DNA of 64,000 bases, from NCBI GenBank assembly GCA_019009955.1, contig CM032228.1:9900001-9964000 (forward strand). The letters run 5' to 3'. The translations under genes were made by a program, and so were the position numbers. Origin of the DNA: Riptortus pedestris. Lineage: Eukaryota > Arthropoda > Insecta > Hemiptera > Alydidae. Below are positions 44,883-56,173 of this stretch, one piece after another. Each line of letters opens with the position of its first letter. The stretch's first letter is position 1. The notes beneath the pieces were generated by a model. The model was not told where the DNA came from. It was given only the letters and a program-made list of their open reading frames with translations, and did no database searches.

Positions 44883-45044
44883 AATATACTATATCCTCCC
44901 AATATATAACTATCGAATATTAACTCGGTAACAGCTAAACAAATATCTACTGATAAGACAGCTGGCCTTATCAACAATATACCATTCGTAAATTTGGAAT
45001 AGATTGATTTTGGCAGATGCGGGTATCGGGGAAATCTGCTAAAA
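44883..45044 (+). repeat. Duplicated flank plus an extra HINE-like 5' tip
   Basis: A copy of 44029-44187 begins exactly at the 5' end of element W and runs to 45029. It joins directly to GGGAAATCTGCTAAAA (45028-45044), the inverted tip of a further HINE-like element whose remainder is absent. Confidence 0.85.
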
Positions 45045-45608
45045 GGAAGGATTATCATCTTCTAGCTACCACTAAGTGGATCCACTATTGATTACACGCC
45101 ACTTCCAATGATGGCAGAACTAATGGCTGTTTGACCTAATCTATCAGGATCACGGACGGGATATCATGTGCCGAATTTAGGTCTCAGCTAGCCACATCAA
45201 TATCTATAATTATGGAGGATATTTCCATGAAATGATTTAGTTTGAGTTCAATGGCTGAAGGTCATTACACAATTGGTTTAACTTTAAAACATTTTATTTG
45301 ATCCGACGTCTAGTTTCAAAGAGACAATTATCGGCCGAATCTCAATACATTTTATAAGTAAAAGAAACATTTCCATCAACCTCAAAGAAATGATAGTTTG
45401 ACATAACACTGGAACTAAAAATTGCTTTCCAAATCAGTAAATAATCTTATTTCAATAAAAATATTTAACAATAATTATTTCAACTATTAATAAATTAAGT
45501 ATTGATAAATAACTAAGGCAATAAAGAAGAAAAATCAGGTAATGAAAAGTTTGTTCACCCTCGTTTCCCGTTCTCAGCAATTATTCAAAATTCTGTAGTC
45601 AAAAAAAA
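45045..45608. other. Unassigned spacer
   Basis: About 560 bp, nothing recognised. Confidence 0.35.
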
Positions 45609-46174
45609 AGTCCGTCACGCAGGGGCTGGGTAAACTAAGCAGATTTCCCACGGGAAGGTTTACAGCAGATAAATCTACATACCGGTAACAACACCACCGT
45701 GAATATTAAGTGAAGAAATACAAACTATAATAAGAAACCTACCGACGGAAAACTTGTGAAATGTAAACCAACAGGTCTGACATCGGCTCAGGGGAAAGAA
45801 AACCAATATACATACGGGTAACACTACCGTGAATGCTCAGTAAATGTACAAGTAAATAATCCCTACAACGGAAAGCGGCTGAATTGTAAACAAACAGTCA
45901 AGCCAACCTCGTATATAACCCCTGGTCCGATTACAGCCGATAACGAACTTGATCTTTCGTTTTACAAAAACGACTAAATATCGAGTTTGGTAACGATCAA
46001 ACAAAAATCGCGACCGCTAGAGCGGTAACAGACAAATATATATATATTCACTTTTGAACGAACATCATTTTCGCCATCTACTATGTAGGATCGATGGGTA
46101 TTTGAAGAAAAATTTCTGAAAATTCCGTCATGAGTACGACCTCAATAGTTGATTTCCCTTAAGGGAAATCTGCT
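45609..46174 (-). mobile_element. HINE-like element X
   Basis: Both tips are present. The 3' part contains two partial versions of the GGTAACA..CGTGAATATTAAGTGA segment (near 45685 and 45805), as if two right modules were joined. ATCGCGACCGCTAGAGCGGT block, a very short TA tract (46037-46047), and the palindrome ending GGGAAATCTGCT. Confidence 0.75.
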
Positions 46175-46822
46175 AAATGAAACATGCCCCACCAAATCAC
46201 CATTTTCGCCAAGGAAAGTGATACTAAAGTAAACAGGGTCATAAGTTGGTAAACAAATTAATTGAAAAATAGTAACACTTATTCATTGAGGAACACTGAA
46301 ATTCTTCTAAGCATATGCCCTTGACAGTTTTCAAATATAACTGAGTAACAAACCTACATTCGCCTCAAGAATAGAAATGATTTACTTCTGCTAAGCCGAA
46401 ATTTGAATATAAAAAATTGTACATGTCATGAAATTTAATGAGCAGCTGTAAGACCCAGGAAAATCTTTATTACCATTTAATAAAAAAAAGAATTGAAAAA
46501 CATCCCAATATGAATATTTTTCTATTCTACTCATAATAGTATTGTTTTACATTTTTTTTTTTCTTTGGCTATACTTTTTCTGAAAAGAAAGGCATATAAA
46601 AGAGAATAGTTAAATATATTTAAACATTCGCAGATGCATTAACAACCTAAATTTATAATGCTTTACAATTATGTTTGTACTAAAGAAAACAATTGATACT
46701 ACATATGTGAATCGACTAGATAACGAAAAGGTACGTCACTTACTAGAAAAAAATAATAAATCTCCCCACTAAAACCATTAATTATAATAAGTACTCCAGC
46801 AAAAGCAGCTGGATAATATATT
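46175..46822. other. Unassigned spacer
   Basis: About 650 bp of AT-rich DNA, no gene or element end. Confidence 0.35.
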
Positions 46823-46985
46823 GTTATTAATTATTAACGTCCACTTTCTGCAACTAAGGCTAATTGGGACGGGTTATCTACAGGTCACCACCCTTTTCCT
46901 TTTTAGGATGTTATTTAATGAATTCCGTCACTAAATAATTTCCTTTGCCCAGTCGAGAATCGAACTCGCCACTCGAAGGACAAGA
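46823..46985 (-). mobile_element. SINE S5
   Basis: ATTAACGTCCACTTTCTGCA (tail side), CTAATTGGGACGGGTTATCT, TTTCCTTTGCCCAGTCGAGA and ATCGAACTCGCCACTCG. The CTAGCCAGGGTGGGATT segment is deleted and the head is truncated. No target duplication is clear. Confidence 0.65.
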
Positions 46986-47461
46986 TATAATAACTGAAGT
47001 AAAATGGCTATTAATAATTCGCTCCATGTTACAGAAAGTATAGACATGCCCGTCTGAAGTTGGATAAAGCACCTAACCGCTCATAAAACCCTGCCATAAA
47101 ATGCCCGTTGAATAACGTCATAATCCTTTTCAAGTGGCCTGGAAGGTTATACGGCTATAAACAGAAAGAGCTCGTTTTTTATAGTTTCTTCTTCTTTTTG
47201 GCATAACCTTGTTAATTCGTAGCCAGAGAAAGCCTTCGCACTCTTTGAAGGTGTAGTCTCAACTCCGACACGAAATTATGGAACAATATTAGTACATTCA
47301 AATCTCAATAAGATAATGTTATTCAATTATATTAAGATCATCAGACCAATAATCAATATTATGATGTATAATATAGTTTAAGCACCTGGCATTCCTTTGG
47401 AAATGTATAGAGATTGAATTATGATTGCGTTTTTTTTTCGCAAGGCACTATGCACAATATT
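46986..47461. other. Unassigned spacer
   Basis: No features recognised. Confidence 0.35.
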
Positions 47462-47611
47462 AGCAGATTTCCCTTAAGGGAAATCAGCTATTGAGGTTGT
47501 ACTCATGACGGAATTTTCGAATTTTTTCTTCAAATGTCCATCGATCCTAGCCAGTAGATGACGAAAATGAGGTCCGTTCAAAACTGTATATATATACCTA
47601 TATATATATAC

Positions 47612-47682
<71 letters not shown>

Positions 47683-48222
47683 TCTGTTACCGCTCTAGCG
47701 GTCGCAATTTTTGTTTGATCGTTACCAAACTCGATATTTAGTCGTTTTATGTAAAAAGAAAGACCAAGTTCGTTAACGGCTGAAATCGGACCACGGGGAG
47801 GGGGGTTTAGAGGGGAGGATTTTCGAAAATTCGAAATATCTCCGTTACTATTCGTCGGATCGAAAAATTGTACAGAATCAATCTTATTGCAAATTAAATT
47901 TACTATAAATATTGCTCTATATATTTATTCTGTATCTTGAATAGTAACCGAGATATTTGCATTTGTATTCTGCGTGTGGTCACCAGTAGGCTATGTTCGG
48001 ACTTTCCGCCGAGAGCTCTGGCGGCCGTTTCCATAACTATAGGTTTAGAGGTTAGGTTAACTGTTTTTTGGGGCTAGAAACTACTGGGTTATTACGCCCT
48101 AAATAATGTTTTTTAGGTTTAGAGGTTTCTTACTACTACAGTTGTTATTAGGCAGATTTCTCAATTGTAAAACTTCACGTGGGAAATCTGCTTAGTTTAC
48201 GCAGCCCCTGCGTGACGGACTT
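47462..48222 (+). mobile_element. HINE-like element Y (complete)
   Basis: Full-length type II copy, about 760 bp: AGCAGATTTCCCTTAAGGGA, TA/CATA microsatellite (47586-47679), CTGTTACCGCTCTAGCGGTC, G-run near 47798, TTTGTATTCTGCGTGTGG module, GGGAAATCTGCTTAGTTTAC, stem-loop, GACGGAC then T-run. Confidence 0.85.
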
Positions 48223-48370
48223 TTTTTTATATTTCCCCTCTAATATGGGATTAAAAGTTGCCGTTTATCGAGTTATAAATCAAGGCAAGATACAATTTTA
48301 ATAGATTCATAAATTGGAATGAATTGTGGCCTATAACAATATCTCTATAGTATATTACGTTACAAGGGCC

Positions 48371-48471
48371 GAAAGTGGCACTTTACGTTGCGAGATCGTG
48401 TTTGACTGGCGAGGCGAAGCCCGAGCCTGTTAATTCGATCGAGCATCGTAAAGTCACTTTCTGTACGAGTA
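48371..48471. repeat. Inverted repeat, possible MITE core
   Basis: GAAAGTGGCACTTTACGTTG at 48371 pairs with the inverse of CATCGTAAAGTCACTTTC ending at 48471. The loop is GC-rich (GGCGAGGCGAAGCCCGAGCC). Flanks have TTACGTTAC and GTACGAGTAATGTAC. No target duplication was identified. Confidence 0.6.
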
Positions 48472-49067
48472 ATGTACAATACTTTTCATCACGAGGCAAA
48501 AACGCATATTAATAACTTAAAGATACAATGTAAGAAATTAAAGTGACACATTATTTTATTTGAAATAAAACATCTGTTTATTAACCTATAATAGAAGAAA
48601 AGTACTGATATAACCTCCTTCAAACACATGTTTATTAGTAACAGGTAAGGTTAGCGCACCGAAAAGATTTTTCAGTACTAGTCCCGAAAAGAGCTATTTT
48701 ACGGACTCAAACCTAGTATTGAAAACACATGTTTTTTGACGCAGTATAATGAAAAAGATATTGTGAATAACAAAGTACGCAATTTATCAATGTGAAATGT
48801 TGGCAAAAAACGAATGGAAAACAAAATGTTAAGCTTATTCGTTTCGGGCCTAACTTACAATCTTAATATCATCTAGTAGAAGTTAGTCGCTTACTCAAAT
48901 ACTAAGTTTAGTTGATGTACAATAGTGTTGACTGTATATCTTGTTGGTACATTCCTAAACAAGCACATGCCTTTATGCGCGTGTATGTGTAAAAATATGT
49001 GAAACTATATTTATTTTAACCGACCATTGACAGGCAACCTACCAGTAGGAGGCTAATGTAAACATAA
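48472..49067. other. Unassigned spacer
   Basis: About 600 bp with no recognised features. Confidence 0.35.
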
Positions 49068-49505
49068 AAGCCCGTCACGCAAGGGGCTGCGTAAACTAAG
49101 CAGATTTCCCACGTAAAGTTACACAATAGAGAAATCTCCGTACTAGTGCCGAACAGTTACGGAAACGGCCGAACTAGCTTTCGGCGGAAACGAATAGAAG
49201 CGACCAATAGCTCGTCCGTTACACTTAATAAAAAAGCAAATATTTCGGTTAATAATCAAGATAGATAATAAATGAGCAATAATTATAGTAAATTTAATTT
49301 GCAATAAGATTGGTTCTGTACAATTATTCGATCCGACGTATAGTAACGGAGATATTAAGAATTTTCGAAATCCTCCCTCTAAAGCCCCCCTCCCACTGGT
49401 CCGATTTCAGCCGTTAACGAACTTGATCTTTCTTTTTAGATAATGCGACTAAATACCCAGTTTGGTGACGATTAAACAAAAATTGCGACCACCAGAGCGT
49501 TAACA

Positions 49506-49543
<38 letters not shown>

Positions 49544-49652
49544 CTTGAACGGACCTCATTTTTGTATCTCCTAGGTAGGATCGATGGACATTTGAGGAAA
49601 TTTTTCAAAACTCGCGTCATGAGTACGAACGTTCCCTTAAGGGGAATCTCCT
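49068..49652 (-). mobile_element. HINE-like element Z
   Basis: AGCCCGTCACGCAAGGGGCT at the left, a type II module (CGGAAACGGCCGAACTAGC), ATTGCGACCACCAGAGCG block, TA tract (49508-49541) and a decayed 5' palindrome (TTCCCTTAAGGGGAATCTCC). Confidence 0.75.
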
Positions 49653-50160
49653 AAAACCGTTAACATTTCTTCAATAGCCATTCCATATTTCACAAACAAA
49701 ACAAGAGTATGACTGTACAACGTAACAACATTATGGATATGACATGAAATTGAATTGACTATTTTGTGCATACATTAATGTAATCTTTATAATGCGATGG
49801 TAAGCCATTTTTACATCAGCCTGAGTAACACAGTTAGAAGATTGCTTCAGTTATCCGTGATCCATTTCATATTTTCCTCGTATTGCAATATAAAGCCTGG
49901 AATTAATTTTATCATATTTTATCTAATAATCCAAAGATGGCGCAATCGTGAAACAATATTATTTGAACACTCGAATGAGCATAAATTCGACACAAGTTGC
50001 ACAATATTCGTCACCTTTGGCACTCGTAAAATAAGATAATTATTTGTCATATGATGACAATGGAGGGGTTATTTATTGTATGAATTAATTTTATCTTTAT
50101 ATTTTTCAGGTGAAACCATTTTTATTTTTAACATAGCTTTTTCAGAAATATTAGTATTTT
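49653..50160. other. Unassigned spacer
   Basis: An 80-residue plus frame (49797-50039) lacks any recognisable domain. Confidence 0.35.
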
Positions 50161-50282
50161 AGCAGATTTCCCCTAAGGGAAATCAGCTATTGAGGTTGTA
50201 CTCATGACGGAATTTTCGAGATTTTTCTTCAAATGTCCTTCTATCCTACCTAGTAGATGATGAAAATGAGGTCCGTTCAAAA

Positions 50283-50342
<60 letters not shown>

Positions 50343-50823
50343 CTGTTACCGCTCTAGCGGTCGCAATTTTTGTTTGATCGTTACCAAACTCGATATTTAG
50401 TTGTTTTATGTAAAATGAAAGATCAAGTTCGTTAACGACTGAAATCGGGCCAGTGGGAGGGGATTTAGAGGGGAGGATTTTCGAAAATTCGAAATATCTC
50501 CATTACTATACGTCGGATCGAAAAAGATAACAGAATCAATCTTATTGCAAATTAAATTTACTATAAATATTGCTCTATACATTTATTCGTTATCTTGAAT
50601 ATTAACTGAGATATTTGCATTTGTATTCTGCTTGTGCTCGGCAGCAGTCTAATTTCGGACATTCCGCCGTGAGCTCTGGCGGCCGTTTTCGTAACTATTC
50701 GTCCCTCGTGAAAAGGTTTAGAGGTTTCTTACTACTACAGTTGTTATTAGGCAGATTCCTCTATTGTAAAACTTCACGTGGGAAATCTGCTTAGTTTACG
50801 CAGCCCCTGCGTGACGGACTTTT
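50161..50823 (+). mobile_element. HINE-like element AA (complete)
   Basis: AGCAGATTTCCCCTAAGGGA, TA microsatellite (50285-50338), CTGTTACCGCTCTAGCGGTC, type II module (TTTGTATTCTGCTTGTGC), GGGAAATCTGCTTAGTTTAC, stem-loop, GACGGACTTT. Confidence 0.85.
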
Positions 50824-50857
50824 TTAACTTGTTTTGACTTTGGCACATAGTGTTTTA
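50824..50857 (+). repeat. 34-bp direct repeat, left copy
   Basis: TTAACTTGTTTTGACTTTGG to GTGTTTTA, identical to 51703-51736. It lies between elements AA and AB. Confidence 0.95.
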
Positions 50858-50965
50858 GCACTAGGGAAATCAGCTATTGAGGTCGTACTCATAACGCGAG
50901 TTTCGAAAAATCTCATCAAATGTCCATCGATCCTACCCAGGAGATGACGAAAATGATGTCCGTTC

Positions 50966-51031
<66 letters not shown>

Positions 51032-51702
51032 CTGTTAACGCTCTAGCGGGCGCAATTTTTGTTTGATCGTTACGAAACTCGATATTTAACCGTTTTATGT
51101 AAAAAGACAGATCAAGTTCGTTAATGGCTGAAATCGGACCAGAGGGAGGGGGGTATTTAGAGGGGGGATTTTCAAAAATTCGAAATATCTCCGTTATTAT
51201 GCATCGGATCGAAAAATTGTATAGAACCAATCTTATTTCAAATTAAATTTACTATAAATATTGTTATATACATTTATTCTCTATCTTGAATATTAACCGA
51301 GATATTTGCATTTTTATGAAGTCTGTGGTCGGGTATAGTTCGGATTAGATCGGCCATTTTCGTCAGTACTCGGCTCAGGTGGAAGCTTCTTCTAACCTTA
51401 TAGGTCGTTTATAACCTTACCTTACCTTCATTGCTTTGTGAGATGTAATACGGTCTGTTCATCCGCCCCCCCCCCTTCTTTAGTTCTTGTACTACTAAAA
51501 TTTGAGTTATTAAAATATAAATTATTTTTACAATTCAGAAGCCTTTTCAGTTGGGAATTTATTAAAATTAACTGAAAGTTTTCTTATTACCGTTTGTATT
51601 TATTCATGGTGGGCTTGTATTAACAGTATGCAGATTTCTCTATTGTAAAACTTCACATGGGAAATCTGCTTAGTTTACGCAGCCCCTGCGTGACGGACTT
51701 TA
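50857..51702 (+). mobile_element. HINE-like element AB
   Basis: Starts AGCA then jumps to AGGGAAATCAGCTATTGAGG, so half of the 5' palindrome is deleted. TA microsatellite (50969-51026), CTGTTAACGCTCTAGCGG, then a mixed right module: the start is type II-like (TCTGTGGTCGGG), the later part is type I-like (C-run near 51463-51475). Intact 3' stem-loop and GACGGACTT. Confidence 0.8.
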
Positions 51703-51736
51703 TTAACTTGTTTTGACTTTGGCACATAGTGTTTTA
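51703..51736 (+). repeat. 34-bp direct repeat, right copy
   Basis: Identical to 50824-50857. It follows the 3' end of element AB as the first copy follows that of AA. Confidence 0.95.
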
Positions 51737-51849
51737 TTCTTAAAAACTTTACATTATTACTTGTATTAAAATTATGATATAAATTCCCAATGGTTTGTAA
51801 GACTGATTTTCTATCCTAAAATTTCCCCGCCTATTTTTCTATCCCAAAA

Positions 51850-52005
51850 TTTCTGTTGTTAACCCCCTCCCACTCTCCCTAGTCCGATTTCAGCCATTAA
51901 CGAACTCGATCTTAAGTTTTACATAAAACGTTTCAGTATTGAGTTTGGCAACCATATATGATTCGTCACGCAGGGGTCACGTAAGCAAAGCAGATTTCCC
52001 ACGTG
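51850..52005 (-). mobile_element. HINE-like fragments AC
   Basis: An inverted middle block (CCGATTTCAGCCATTAACGA to GAGTTTGGCAACC) joined to an inverted 3' tip (TCGTCACGCAGGGGTCACGT, AAGCAGATTTCCCACGTG). The order shows they come from two elements. Confidence 0.6.
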
Positions 52006-52138
52006 CTGGTATGACACACTACTGATCTCATCTCGCCTTATATTTTCTATTTCTAAATAAAAGTCCGATGAGTGGAAGTGGTGGTCTTAAGGCTGAAGAC
52101 AATAATTTAACTAACTAACTCTCTGAACATTTGAGTAC

Positions 52139-52602
52139 AAAAAGTCCGTCACGCAGGGGCTGCGTAAACTAAGATTTCCCACGTGAAGTTTTACAATAGA
52201 GAAATCTGCCTAATAATAACAGTAGTAGTAACCTATTCTCACGAGGACGAATAGTTAGTGAAACGGCCACACTAGCGCTCGGCGGAAACTCCCAACATAG
52301 CCGACCACACTCACAATACAAATGCAAATATCTCGGTTAATATTAAAGATACAGAATAAATGTATAGAACAATATTTATAGCCAATTTAATTTGCAATAA
52401 GATTGGTTCTATACAATTATTTGATCCGACATATGGTAACGGAGATATTTCGAATTTTCGAAAATCCCCCCTCTAAACCCCCCCCCCTCCCACTGGTCCG
52501 ATTTCAGCAAATAACGAACTTGATATTCCTCTTTACAAACAACGATTACATACAGAGTTTGTTAAAGAACAAACAAAAATTGCGACCGCTAGAGCGTTAA
52601 CA

Positions 52603-52659
<57 letters not shown>

Positions 52660-52785
52660 AATATATAATTTTGAACGGAATTTTCGTCATCTCCTGGTGA
52701 AGGATCTTAGATGCCGATATTTGAAGAAATTTTTTGAAACTCGCATCATGAGTACGACCTCAATAGCTGATTTCATTTAAGGGGG
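52139..52785 (-). mobile_element. HINE-like element AD
   Basis: 3' stem-loop and a short-deleted subterminal repeat (AAACTAAGATTTCCCACG), type II module, C-run near 52480, ATTGCGACCGCTAGAGCG block, TA tract (52604-52670), and a decayed 5' end (CTGATTTCATTTAAGGG). Confidence 0.8.
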
Positions 52786-52787
52786 GG

Positions 52788-52980
52788 TTGCGCAAACTAA
52801 GCAGATTTCTCTCGTGAAGTTTAACAATAGATAGACAACGGAGATATATCAAAATATAACATATTAATTTTATTGAAAACTATATACCATTAACAAACTT
52901 GATCTTCCTTTTTACATAAAACGATTAAATTCCGAGTTTAGTAACGATCAAACAAAAATTGCGACCGCTAGAGCGTTAAC

Positions 52981-53040
<60 letters not shown>

Positions 53041-53163
53041 TTTTGAAAGGACCTCATTTTCGTCATCTGCTAAGTAGGATCGATGGACATTTGAAGAAAA
53101 ATTTCGAAAATTCCGTCATGAGTACAACCTCAATAGCTGATTTCCCTTAAGGGAAATCTGCTA
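52788..53163 (-). mobile_element. HINE-like element AE, abutting AD
   Basis: Begins inside the 3' tip (TTGCGCAAACTAAGCAGATT), has a large internal deletion, TA tract (52984-53037) and an intact 5' palindrome. It directly adjoins AD in the same orientation. Confidence 0.75.
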
Positions 53164-53191
53164 AAATTAAAGTTACCGGACTTATGTAGAT

Positions 53192-53336
53192 CAGGGATGA
53201 GCAACATGTGGCCCGTAGGCCGCTTGCGGCCCATTAAACATAATAAACATTATGCGGCCCGCCAAGCATTTCTAAAATTGAATTTATTTTATCGACTTTC
53301 TCAAATCAATATATTGTTATAAAATTAATTATAATA
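53192..53336 (+). mobile_element. hAT end fragment
   Basis: CAGGGATGAGCAACATGTGG, CCCGTAGGCCGCTTGCGGCC and TATGCGGCCCGCC are typical of a hAT left end. The rest is cut off by a HINE-like insertion at 53337. Confidence 0.65.
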
Positions 53337-53747
53337 AAAGTCCGCCACGCAGGGGCTGCGTAAACTAAGCAGATTTCCCACGAGAAGTTTTACAATAGAG
53401 AAATCTGCCTACTAATGACTGTTGTAGTAAGAATCTCTAAACCAATTAACGAGGGACGAACAATACTCTGTAACATAATAAATCACATTATTCGAAGCTT
53501 AAATACCAATAATTCACTATGTTGAATATTAACAGAGATATTTGCATTTGTATTAAGTGTGTGTGTGTGTGTGTGTATGTGGTCGACAGAAGTCGGCTAT
53601 ATTCTTCTACTTTCCGCCGAAAGCTAGTTCGGCCGTTTCCAAAAATGTTCGTCCCTCGTGAATCGGTTTAGAGATTCTTTACTACTACTGTTATTAGTAG
53701 GCAGATCTCTCTATTGTAAAACTTCACGTGGGAAATCTGCTTACGCA
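53337..53747. mobile_element. Head-to-head HINE-like 3' ends (AG)
   Basis: An inverted 3' end (AAAGTCCGCCACGCAGGGGC to about 53510) faces a plus-strand 3' half (about 53511-53747, ending GGGAAATCTGCTTACGCAGC). A GT run (53558-53578) lies near the junction. The inner 5' halves of both are missing, leaving a palindromic arrangement. Confidence 0.7.
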
Positions 53748-54017
53748 GCCTAATATAGATCTTGACAGGTGCTTTATGCAGGTAACCTTGAGCCTACAAG
53801 CTGTAGAACACTCATTGTGAAAGCATCTTGGCACGTGGCCTAACGTTACGATATGGCTTGCCCAGGTGACACAACTCCACAACACAAGAGGGGATAAAAC
53901 CACGTCGGAAACATTAATGAAAGGGAAATGTTTTAAATGTTTTATAAGTCTCAAGATAACAGTAGCAATTAAACACACATTCACTCACGCGTGCGCACAC
54001 ATACAAAAGCAGACCAA

Positions 54018-54534
54018 AAAAGTCCGTTACGCAGTGGCTGTGTAAACGAAGCAGATTTCCCACGTAAAGTTATACAGTAGAGAAATCTCCATACGAGTGC
54101 CGAACAGTTACGGAAACGGCCGAACTAGATTTCGGTGGGAACGATTAGCAGCGACCATAGCTCGTCCGTTACACTTAATAAAAAGTCCGTCACGCAGGGG
54201 CTGCGTAAACTAAGCACATTTCCCACGTAAAGTTATACAGTAGAGAAATCTCCATACGAGCGCCGAACAGTTACGGAAACGGTCGAACTAGCTGCGGGTG
54301 GGAACGAATAGGAGCGACCATATTTCGTCAGTTAAACTTAATAAAAATGAAAACATCTCGGTTAATATTCAAGGTAGAGAATTAATGTATATAACATACA
54401 TACATATATACATTTTGAATGGACCTCATTTTCGTCATCTCTGAGGATGTTGATGGACATTTGAAGAAAAAATTCCAAAATCGCGTCATGAGTACGACCT
54501 CAATAGTTGATTTCCCTTAAGGGAAATCTGCTAA
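54018..54534 (-). mobile_element. HINE-like element AH with duplicated 3' end
   Basis: A 163-bp block beginning AGTCCG occurs at 54021 and again at 54184. The second continues through a shortened element lacking the middle block to CATTTTGAATGGACCTCATT and an intact 5' palindrome ending at 54534. Confidence 0.8.
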
Positions 54535-54590
54535 AAGCAAATTAACAGAGATTTGAATGTTATATACAAGTTCTTCTCTCGTATGAAACT

Positions 54591-54682
54591 GCGTTTCAGT
54601 TACCTAAACCTCAAAATTACTCTGCGAAAAACTAACCAGGTTTTCCGCAGAGTAATTTTGAGGTTGAGGTCACTGAAACGAG
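54591..54682. repeat. Hairpin of about 90 bp
   Basis: GTTTCAGTTACCTAAACCTC and AAAATTACTCTGCG at the left are matched inversely by CGCAGAGTAATTTTGAGGTT and GAGGTCACTGAAAC at the right, with a short central loop (AACTAACCAGG). It lies between two HINE-like copies. Confidence 0.8.
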
Positions 54683-54699
54683 ACAATGAAAATTAAAAA

Positions 54700-55407
54700 A
54701 AGCCCGTCACGCAGGCGCTGCGTAATCTAAGCAGATTTCCCACGTGAAGTTTTACAATAGAGAAATCTGCCTAATAACAACTGTAGTAAGTTAAGAAACC
54801 TCTAAACCTAAAACATTATTTAGGGCGTAATAACCCAGTAGTTTCTAGCCCCAAAAAACAGTTAACCTAACCTCTAAACCTATTCACGAGGGACGAATAG
54901 TTATCGAAACGGCCGCCAGAGCTCTCGGCGGAAAGTCCGAACATAGCCTACTGGTGACCACACGCAGAATTCAAATGCAAATATCTCGGTTAATATTCAA
55001 GATAGAGAATAAATGTAGGAGTATATAACAATATTTATAGTAAATTTAATTTGCAATAAGATTGATTCTGTACAATTTTTCGGTCCGACGTATAGTAACG
55101 GAGATATTTCGAATTTTCGAAAATCCTCCCCTTTAAACCCCTCCCTCCCACTGGTCCGATTTCAGCCGTTAACGAACTTTATCTTTCTTTTTACATAAAA
55201 CGACTAAATATCGAGTTTGGTAACGATCAAACAAAAATTGCGACCGCTAGAGCGGTAACAGACAAATATATATATATATATACAGTTTTGAACGGACATC
55301 ATTTTCGTCATCTCCTGGGTAGGATCGATGGACATTTGAAGAAAAATTTCGAAAATTCCGTCATGAGTACAACCTCAATAGCTGATTTCCCTAAAGGGAA
55401 ATCTGCT
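54700..55407 (-). mobile_element. HINE-like element AI (complete)
   Basis: Full-length type II copy in minus orientation: AGCCCGTCACGCAGGCGCTG, CCAGTAGTTTCTAGCCCC module, ATTGCGACCGCTAGAGCGGT, short TA tract (55267-55281), and a 5' palindrome with one change (TTTCCCTAAAGGGAAATC). Confidence 0.85.
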
Positions 55408-55900
55408 AAAATCGTTGACTTCCCACAATTGATATGTTACAGATGATGTAGACAATAATGTTTAAACATATATTTGTGTTACACGTGTTTGATCTACAAC
55501 CTGATGTACAAGTGTTATATGTTTCTGATCTAAGTCCCAAGAGCGACCTCAAAGCAAACTGTCTTATCGCGTGTGCTTAAGGATTGTAGTGTAGCGTGAG
55601 CTGATACAAGGTCGATTTATAATTAAGTACCTTTCTTCTATCCAAGGCTTTCACTAGGCGGCCAAGCAATAAGACGGATATCTGCAAATATGTAATACAT
55701 TTCGTAATACATTCATTTTCTTGTGGATTCAGAGATGACAAGTAATTTGATTTGCTCATCCCTCCCCCCCCCCTCCACAAAGTTAAAGTTCTATATAATG
55801 GGAAAAAACGTCAACGCGTCCCCTATATATAACTGTATTTCAGGGCAAAGCTTCATTGTTGGGTGAAGGTGTTTTCAATGATACGTGCCGAACCGCGGAT
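55408..55900. other. Unassigned spacer
   Basis: A 67-residue minus frame and a C-run near 55763-55773; nothing recognised. Confidence 0.35.
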
Positions 55901-56040
55901 ATTGAAGCTTCGCAGCTGGGGCGATGTTGCTAAAAAAAAAAACACAATAATTAAAAGCGAAATGGAACACAAAAACCGAAAAGGAGCACAAAATAGAAAG
56001 AAAATACAAAGTAGAAAGAAAACACAAAAATAAAATGTCA
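55901..56040 (-). repeat. Shared module, inverted copy
   Basis: GAAGCTTCGCAGCTGGGGCG and ATGTTGCT match the inverse of 43906-43940. Next comes an A-rich GGAACACAAAA repeat, the complement of the T-rich repeat beside the first copy. Confidence 0.6.
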
Positions 56041-56173
56041 AAACAGGTTCAAAACTGAAAATCTAAACATTGAATCACATTGGACAATAGGGAAATCATT
56101 CGTAAAATATTTAAATAATAAATAAATAAATAGATAGATAAATAAATCAACGATTAAAATAAAATAAGTATCT

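Noticed and set aside
53724..53984. 86-residue minus-strand frame in less AT-rich DNA
   Set aside because: No recognisable family, no start context or splice signals, and it overlaps a HINE-like remnant.
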